64,000 bases of DNA from Ehretia macrophylla (lineage: Eukaryota > Streptophyta > Magnoliopsida > Boraginales > Ehretiaceae). The position numbers were made by a program, and so were the translations under genes. The notes under the pieces were generated by a model. That model was not told where the DNA came from, made no database searches, and saw only the letters and a program-made list of their open reading frames with translations. The DNA is taken from NCBI GenBank assembly GCA_037974665.1, contig CM075768.1, positions 12,019,001 to 12,083,000 of the forward strand, given 5' to 3'. Below are positions 59,001-64,000 of this stretch, one piece after another; the first letter of the stretch is position 1; each line of letters starts with the position of its first letter.

Positions 59001-62000
59001 GGTTTGACCAGACTTTTGACCTAATTGACGAGACTCTGACTGGATATTGATCGATTGTGCAAAGTGTTTCTATATATTTTTTGACATTCTGAATTCAAAT
59101 TTGAACTCATTTGTGTCAAATTCAATTTACGATGTTGAGTTTTTGAATTTAAAAGGTGTTGACTAAAAAAACAGAAAAGGGGACGAGTCCAAAATTTGAA
59201 GGTTTAATGCTTGGTATTTCTTGCTAAAGGAAGAATTTGTCGGATTATGACTCAAATTCCAAGCCTAACAAAATACCGAAAACAAATAGAAGTCCAATAA
59301 GAGTTAAAAAGTCTAGAATCTAGGAATTCTAATTATAGTATGATTGGCACTTGTATCCTATAAATAGGACATTCCAATTTATATTTAATTGTCATGCACC
59401 ACAACGTGGGTTTACCGCACTTGAATATACCAGAACCACATGTTATATGCCACTAGCTCGGTGTGTAAAGTTATGGTTGTATTCTCTAAGTAAGGAAGAA
59501 AATATTATGTGAACGTAAACCAAATAATACTGAACCACGTTAAAAAACATGGTTGTCTTGCGTATGTATGATCTTTCCAAAACACAACCTTTTGGTCTTG
59601 TATACGAACTATTTCCAAGGCAAGATTTGATGGGCTGAAAAATATAGGCTCTCTCTCTAGTATATGTGATAGGAAGCTCTCTCACTTGAATGGTTCTCTC
59701 ATATTTGAGAAGCATGAGGTGTATATATACAGTTATATATAGAGAGAGAGGATAAAGATGATGACAATGATCACAATTCAATATCCTATTTCTTTGAACT
59801 TTTGGATTTATTAAGGATGAGCTAGACTATTCCTATCTGACAAAAAAAAAAAAGACTATTCCTAAACCTTCAGAACCGTTGTTTTTTTTTATCTTCAAGT
59901 CGTTCTAGATTACCCAACATCAACGCGATACAACATATTTATATGTAATCCGCGAGAATCGAGCTTACAACCTCTCACATACAAAGCGAGTAACTTACCA
60001 ATGGACCAAAGCCCTAGTGGCTAATATGTAATCAATTTAGGTAATAACCCATGGAAGACTACTGCCTAAATCTATGGCTTAATTTACATATGTTCATACT
60101 CTATGCATTAATACAATACATGCTAAGAAGGCAACGAGGATCAGTTTGAGTTAGATAGTATATGATTGCGGTTTTCATAAAGCAATCGTGATGGTTTATT
60201 GTATCTTGAAACAGAACGCAGATTTCTCAATGTAGCAAGGAAGCGACCATATTCAAGACTTGAATTACCTTCCGACATATTAGCCCCTGAATCAGGTATC
60301 AATCTTGTTCTTACATTATATCATTTTCCATCATCATTACAACTTTGGAAATTTTCAACTGTTTGGCAAAAATGCTACAAATAATTATTTATTCTATCTA
60401 ATAAACTATTAATAAAAGGAAGTCTAAAATCAACTTTTAAAACTAGCAATTTGAATTATATTTTGGAGGATTATAGCATTCATTTAATCATTGTTATCAG
60501 TGGTAATGAGCAAGTAGAAAGTTAATTGTTCTTTCAAAAATTTTTGAATGTTGGAAATACAAGAAACTTGCTTTTCAAATGTAATATGTCATTTTTCTTC
60601 CCACGGTCAGCTAATTAATGTGGAACAATTAATTTGTTTTTTGAGGAGTTTTATAGGATTTAATATCATTCAAGGATAAAAGATTTGAAAATTCATCGTA
60701 TAGTCAGTGACAACCATTACAAACAAGACAAAGGGTGATTTTCGATCAAAGTGAATCCACTAGTCTAAAACTATATAGTAAACTCCTCTCGAGTATGAGC
60801 TGCATCACATTGTACAAAGTAAAAAGCACTTTTTACACAACTCATCTCAATTTATTCGTATATATTCAATAATTATTGTTATGTTGAAGACTTCTATTTT
60901 GCCAATAAGTACCACACTCACTCAACTATATTTATAGTTATGAATGAATATGGTAATTTTCGTCACTCGGATTTCATTTATATGCAAAGAAATCTTTTAT
61001 TCGTCAGATAAAAAAAGTCCACTGTAGATCTCTCCCTTGGATATCAATCTAGTTTGAGAAGTAATAGGAGTCATCCCAAGCCTGCTGCATACAACACTAA
61101 AAATTCTAAGGAGTGATCTTCATCATGCGAGTGATGCAACTTTTCTGTTCAGTTTTTATATGTTAGATTTCTCATCCATGCTACTATCTAGTGGAATGAT
61201 GCGTGTGTCTATGTGTAAAAACTCATACATGTTATTAATAACTTGATAGACATTTCAGTTTTTCTTTTCATCCTATAACAGATATTTATAAGTTGAAGGT
61301 GACACGCGGGAAAACATATCTCTTACGCATCATCAATGCTGCAGTTAGTACTAATCAATTTTTCAAGGTAGCAAATCACCATATGACAGTTGTTGCAGCC
61401 GATGGCTTTTATACCAACCCATATCCAACAGATGTAATTGTACTCGCCCCTGGTCAGGCCATTGACGTGCTTTTGAAAGCAAATCAACCACCTGGGCTCT
61501 ATTATATGGCATCAATTGTCTATCGCACTTCTAACTTTACACAAAATAATTTCATACCAGCAACTGGTATCATTGTCTATGATGATGCCACAACATCAGC
61601 CCCAAAAATGACAAATTTGCCAGAAGTTTTCGACACAGCGACGGCTCACAAATTCTTAAGCAGTTTGACAGGTCTTGTAACAGGGCCATTTTGGGTACCT
61701 GTGCCATCTGAAGTCGATGAGCATATGTTTATAACTCTTGGGCTAGGAATTGTTCCATGTGAGAAGAATCGCAAGACACCTTGTCAAAGCCTATTCGGTC
61801 AACGAATAGCTGGATCTTTAAACAATGTATCATTTGTATTACCAACTAGGTTGTCAATACTAGAAGCATTTTACAACAAAGTGGATGGAATCTACACAAC
61901 TGATTTTCCGAATGAACCACCTGTCAAGTTTGATTATGTAAATGAGAGTTATACATTTGATGACATACTCGTATGGACTGAAAAATCAACAAAAGTGAAG

Positions 62001-62787
62001 CAATTTAAGTATAACTCGACAGTTGAGATTGTATTTCAAACTCACACATTGGTGACCCTAGAAGCACATCCTATGCACATACATGGATACAACTTTTATG
62101 TGTTGGGTCAAGGCTTTGGCAACTACAACCCTTTTGAAGATAGGAAAAAACTCAACTTCTTGAATCCACATATGCGGAACACCGTTCTTGTACCAATTGG
62201 AGGATGGGCTGTCATTAGATTTCAAACAGATAATCCAGGTAAACATTATTTCTGCTTATATTCACATTGATTATGTTTTTCCACATTTTCCCCTTATTTC
62301 TACTAGCCCTTTCTCTTTCTGTCTCTATCTTTCTTTTCCTTTGAGTAGTCTAATTATTGAACTACATGCTCCCAAGAATAATCATTATATATCTATAAAA
62401 GAATTTTTTAGTCTTTTGCAACAAGTTGGGGTATGGCTTTCTTTACATGGAATATTATTATTTTAAAATATAATTGACTCACCTGAATATTACAAGTAGC
62501 ACAGATTTTGGTCAAAGCAAAATGTAGATAGATCAGTGATAGTCATGAAATTTCCTTCCTTTACGTGGAATTGTATATAGTCTCACATGGATCAACAGGA
62601 AAAATTATAAATTTATGTATTTATATATCTTGACCTTAGACATATTCTCATTGCAGGTGTGTGGTACGTGCATTGTCATAATGAAGGACACGTTCCTATT
62701 GGCTTAGCAGGTGCTTTTATTGTTGCAAATGGGCCAACTTCATCAACAACATTGCCACCACCTCCTCTAGATCTTCCCAAATGCTAG
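46922..62787 (+). CDS. laccase (multicopper oxidase), six exons
   Basis: Exons 46922-47011, 47408-47559, 48335-48579, 48896-49024, 61282-62238 and 62657-62787 join through GT-AG introns into 567 codons plus TAG, the usual plant laccase size. Laccases are secreted, glycosylated enzymes that oxidise phenolics with four copper ions and reduce O2 to water; in plants they act on monolignols or flavonoids in the wall. Residues 1-22 look like a signal peptide (cleavage after ASA). Copper motifs are HWHG (80-83), HAH (125-127), HPMHIHG (468-474) and HCHNEGH (530-536), with Leu541 at the T1 axial position. The three Cu-oxidase domains are all represented. Many N-glycosylation sequons are present. Intron 4 is about 12.3 kb. 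No break is seen, so the gene may be functional. The subfamily is not assigned. Confidence 0.93.
47408..47559 (+). CDS. laccase exon 2
   Basis: 152 nt, the standard exon 2 length in plant laccases, between TTGCAG and GTAAGT. It encodes residues 31-80 plus two bases of Trp81, including [15 protein letters not shown] and the His80 copper ligand. Confidence 0.93.
47624..48172. mobile_element. fold-back element, copy 3 (laccase intron 2)
   Basis: A 549-base palindrome-like element fills most of the 775-base intron 2. Left units read GTCCCTATTATTTTTCAAA; right units read AACAATAGGGACTAAATG. Ends GGGAAAATGTTACATTAGTC and GACTAAATGTGAAAATTTTCC-type are inverted to one another. A transcript through the intron would form a long imperfect duplex. 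Confidence 0.7.
48335..48579 (+). CDS. laccase exon 3
   Basis: 245 nt, the standard length, between GTGCAG and GTATTA. It completes HWHG and encodes [25 protein letters not shown] and [14 protein letters not shown]. It has Cys90 in SCWADG, where Gly is usual in the family. Confidence 0.93.
48896..49024 (+). CDS. laccase exon 4
   Basis: 129 nt, the standard length, between TTGCAG and GTAAGT. It encodes [20 protein letters not shown], then [19 protein letters not shown]. It is followed by the giant intron. Confidence 0.92.
49219..49259 (+). mobile_element. 17-bp A-tailed insertion with 12-bp duplication
   Basis: AGACCCATTTTG occurs at 49219-49230 and 49248-49259 around CCTTTGTCCAAAAAAAA (49231-49247). 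A target duplication of this length and a terminal A-run are the marks of LINE-driven insertion. Here only the last few bases of a template appear to have been copied. Confidence 0.55.
49778..51336 (-). mobile_element. 5'-truncated LINE inserted in the intronic copia
   Basis: A 13-bp duplication, CTTGTAGAGGGAT, at 49765-49777 and 51337-51349 bounds the insertion exactly. On minus it ends in an A/T-rich tail at 49778. Coding parts are an RVT-3 RNase H-like domain at 50319-49822 ([17 protein letters not shown], then [14 protein letters not shown]) and a zf-RVT segment near 51000-50850 ([18 protein letters not shown]). The endonuclease and RT core are missing (5' truncation) and the frame is interrupted. 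It is younger than the copia it sits in. Confidence 0.88.
51440..54913 (-). pseudogene. copia gag-pol region in intron 4 (broken)
   Basis: Minus-strand gag starts [20 protein letters not shown] at 54913. A Gly/Arg-rich run ([15 protein letters not shown]) spans about 54235-54155 and a CCHC knuckle lies near 54040. Next come the protease region (about 53900-53600), the pre-integrase part with [14 protein letters not shown] (about 53480), integrase (about 53330-52960) and reverse transcriptase, including [14 protein letters not shown] and [10 protein letters not shown] (about 51950-51790). RNase H continues beyond the LINE at about 49770-49580. Confidence 0.83.
54936..55425 (-). repeat. copia 5' LTR (intron 4)
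   Basis: 490 bp with inverted ends TGTTGAA and TTCAACA. Its inner 100 bases match 49458-about 49560 closely (TACAATATAATAACCC). Confidence 0.82.
55426..55750. other. intron 4 spacer, nothing recognised
   Basis: 325 bases without a coding pattern or a repeat partner in the window. Confidence 0.55.
56338..58220 (-). mobile_element. antisense copia LTR, probably solo
   Basis: On minus, the start region at about 58200 reads GGTATACCCTAAAAGACCAC, related to the LTR start at 35918. Blocks AGAAGGTCCAA and GGGTGACCTGCCTTGGTCAT follow, matching the same LTR. Bases 57150-57615 match 34570-35060. The end near 56340 adjoins GTATCATC, which may be primer-site sequence. No pol is attached. The exact ends are uncertain. 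Confidence 0.6.
58655..58796. repeat. 142-nt hairpin
   Basis: Arm 58655-58693 (GAAAACTCTTCAAA...GGTCGGTCAG) pairs imperfectly with 58758-58796 (CTGATTGATCGGTCAG...GAAGAGTTTTC). The loop contains a second dyad at 58715-58737, GGGACCACA and TGTGGGGACC. Confidence 0.7.
59824..59864 (+). mobile_element. 17-bp A-tailed insertion with 12-bp duplication
   Basis: AGACTATTCCTA at 59824-59835 and 59853-59864 surrounds TCTGACAAAAAAAAAAA (59836-59852). It has the same structure as 49219-49259. Confidence 0.6.
59882..60030 (-). mobile_element. tRNA-derived SINE-like copy
   Basis: On minus, TTTGGTCCATTGGTAAG resembles a pol III A box. About 35 bases later AGCTCGATTCTCG resembles a B box. The copy ends in an A-run (T-run on plus at 59882-59890). 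Length is about 150 bases, as for plant SINEs. No clear target duplication was found. Confidence 0.5.
60031..61281. other. 3' part of intron 4, no gene seen
   Basis: AT-rich sequence. An open frame at 60199-60384 has no recognised motif. The stretch ends with a T-rich run and the acceptor ATAACAG at 61275-61281. Confidence 0.6.
61282..62238 (+). CDS. laccase exon 5
   Basis: 957 nt after ATAACAG. It encodes the second and most of the third cupredoxin domain: [38 protein letters not shown], then [20 protein letters not shown]. It ends NPG before GTAAAC. The frame is open throughout, so 12 kb of intron insertions have not been accompanied by visible decay. Confidence 0.93.
62657..62787 (+). CDS. 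laccase exon 6 and stop
   Basis: 131 nt from TTGCAG to TAG. It encodes [20 protein letters not shown] and a C-terminus [11 protein letters not shown], matching the typical laccase ending PPPP.DLP.C. It carries the T1 copper Cys531 and His536. Confidence 0.93.
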
Positions 62788-63396
62788 TTGGCCTAGAAGA
62801 AAATTGCACTTTTATTTTTCAATTGTCACCCACATTGTTTTCTTAGATTGTCTATCTAGTGCGCCTCATGTCACTTTTGAAGATTTTACAATCTTCATGT
62901 GTCATGATTTGTTATAAATAAGGGAATGTTTCTCAGAGGCATCTACTTAGTAAATATATCTAAGGCTATAACTAAATGCCCAGATAATGGAGCTTGTAGG
63001 ATTAATGTCTAGATGATTGTAATTCAATCTCAATGTCATGTAATCAATGAGGTTTATGATTGCAATCTCAGTCATATTGTGATATACTTCTCTAGAAAGA
63101 ATTTGCACTAGTAATGATTCAAGTGTCAACAGATATATCTCTCTAGCATGGTCATGAGAGACGTAGACATATTCTAGGTATTGCTACGGATTCGGATATC
63201 CATAGATTTTTTAATTCTTATCGAATTCGGTTTTGGTAAGCGGTTTTGGTAAGCAGTTTTAAAATCCGAGGAATATACGAAACGGTTTTGGTTTTAGGAA
63301 AAATAAATGTATTCGGATTCGGAGAGCATATTTTTTATGGAAGTCATAGTGAAAATGATCAAACCTCGCTATAAGTGTGAGATGTTGCGAGATCAA
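62788..63396 (+). other. laccase 3' flank
   Basis: Follows the stop codon. TTATAAATAAGG at about 62912 could serve as an A-rich polyadenylation signal, as plant signals are loose. Near 63230-63300 there are two CGGTTTTGGTAAGC-type direct repeats within ATTCGG-rich sequence. No gene is seen. Confidence 0.45.
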
Positions 63397-63794
63397 GGCT
63401 CTGTTTGGCTTAGTTTTTTGGCATTGAAAAATATTTTCTGTGAGTTTAGAAGCTGATCTCACCTGTTTGGCCCATTTTTAAAAGTACTTTTAGGTAAAAA
63501 CTTAAGCTGAAAAAAGCTAAAAAACAATAAGCTCCAAATTAGAGCTTTTCAAAATAGGCTTTTGCGAATATGTTTTTATATAATGCAGGAAGCTGTTTTC
63601 TTTTTCTTTCTCAAATATACCCCTTCATATTTTTTAAAATACAATATTGCCCTCAAATTTTCTAAAAGCTCAATATTTCCCAATATAGGCCAAACAGTCT
63701 ATGACTTTTGTTCAACAGCACTTCTAACCAAAGCTCTACTGCAAAAGCTCTACAGCTCAAAAGCTAAAATTTAACAGCTAAGCCAAACAAAGCC
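63397..63794. mobile_element. MITE, about 398 bp
   Basis: Terminal inverted repeats GGCTCTGTTTGGCTTAG (left) and CTAAGCCAAACAAAGCC (right) match at 16 of 17 positions. The interior is AT-rich with many AAGCT/AGCTC words and no coding part. Such GTTTGG-ended elements are usually ascribed to hAT or PIF/Harbinger MITEs. The target duplication is unclear, so the superfamily is left open. Confidence 0.75.
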
Positions 63795-63824
63795 AAATTC
63801 CCTAGGTGACATTTCATATGTGTT

Positions 63825-63850
63825 GATAAATAAATAAATAAATAAATAAA
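63825..63850. repeat. AAAT microsatellite
   Basis: About six uninterrupted ATAA/AAAT units, visible directly. Confidence 0.88.
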
Positions 63851-64000
63851 GATCAAGCCTAGCATCTATCTAAATGATTATATAATGCGAGAAATGACTA
63901 TTTCTGAACCCTTGATAACATAGTTGTCAAATCGAAAATCGTATCGTGAATTGAAATGTCATTTTTTTAAATCGTGAATCGAATCAAATCATGAATCGTA

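Larger units (their letters stand above)
55751..59580 (+). mobile_element. small non-coding LTR element in intron 4
   Basis: Two related direct segments, 55751-about 56088 and 59236-about 59580, both start TGT(T/C)GGATTA. They share blocks such as CACTTGTAT, CACCACAA.G..GGTTTAC and AACCACGTTAAAA-like sequence. A purine tract AAAGGAAGAA precedes the second, and the second has TATAAATA at about 59357. The interior lacks gag or pol, so it looks like a TRIM/LARD-type non-autonomous element. An antisense LTR of another family lies inside. Divergence between the two ends is high, so it is old. Confidence 0.5.
49025..61281 (+). other. laccase intron 4, 12.3 kb, filled with transposons
   Basis: Starts GTAAGTATC and ends ATAACAG. 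The other introns are 396, 775, 316 and 418 bases, so this one is enlarged by insertions. It holds a copia with a nested LINE (49458-55425), a small LTR element with a nested LTR (55751-59580), a SINE-like copy and two tiny A-tailed inserts. About 2.5-3 kb is not assigned to any element. Confidence 0.88.

Noticed and set aside
59882-60030. Functional tRNA gene
   Set aside because: A/B-box-like words are present, but no cloverleaf arms pair and an A-run ends the copy, so SINE is the better reading.

Overview
The window is nuclear DNA from a flowering plant, probably a eudicot. This rests on nested Ty1/copia and Ty3/gypsy LTR retrotransposons, L1-type LINE relics, AT-rich unique sequence, and a plant secreted laccase gene with canonical GT-AG introns. 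No bacterial features, rRNA genes, functional tRNA genes or CRISPR arrays were seen. The species cannot be named from the sequence.

Layout. 1-6.9 kb: AT-rich retroelement debris, a 110-nt hairpin, a fold-back element and a minus-strand LINE. 6.9-24.2 kb: one minus-strand gypsy element (target duplication GCTGA). Its left LTR was split by a young 8.1-kb copia (duplication GAAAG) and its right LTR by a 2.7-kb LTR-like insert (duplication GTATG) that carries seven 55/56-bp tandem repeats. 24.4-33.8 kb: a SIRE-like copia with gag, pol, an extra 3' ORF and both LTRs. 33.8-36.8 kb: copia relics. 36.8-46.1 kb: a minus-strand copia relic with the same kind of extra ORF, split by a 7.5-kb gypsy-type element (38237-45718). 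That element has gag and protease but no visible reverse transcriptase or integrase. In their place is a roughly 31-copy 58-bp tandem array with an internal 639-bp higher-order duplication.

46.9-62.8 kb: the only host protein-coding gene I can support, a six-exon plus-strand laccase of 567 predicted residues. It has a signal peptide and all four copper-binding motifs. Exons 2, 3 and 4 are 152, 245 and 129 nt, the sizes usual for plant laccases. Intron 4 has grown to about 12.3 kb. It holds a minus-strand copia that itself carries a LINE, a small LTR element without coding capacity that carries an antisense copia LTR, a SINE-like copy, and two tiny A-tailed insertions. Fold-back elements of one family lie just upstream of the laccase TATA box, in its intron 2, and at 3.9 kb. 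A MITE lies 0.6 kb beyond the stop codon.

The most unusual object is the gag-protease gypsy element with its satellite-like array. The second is the intact laccase frame spread around a transposon-filled intron.
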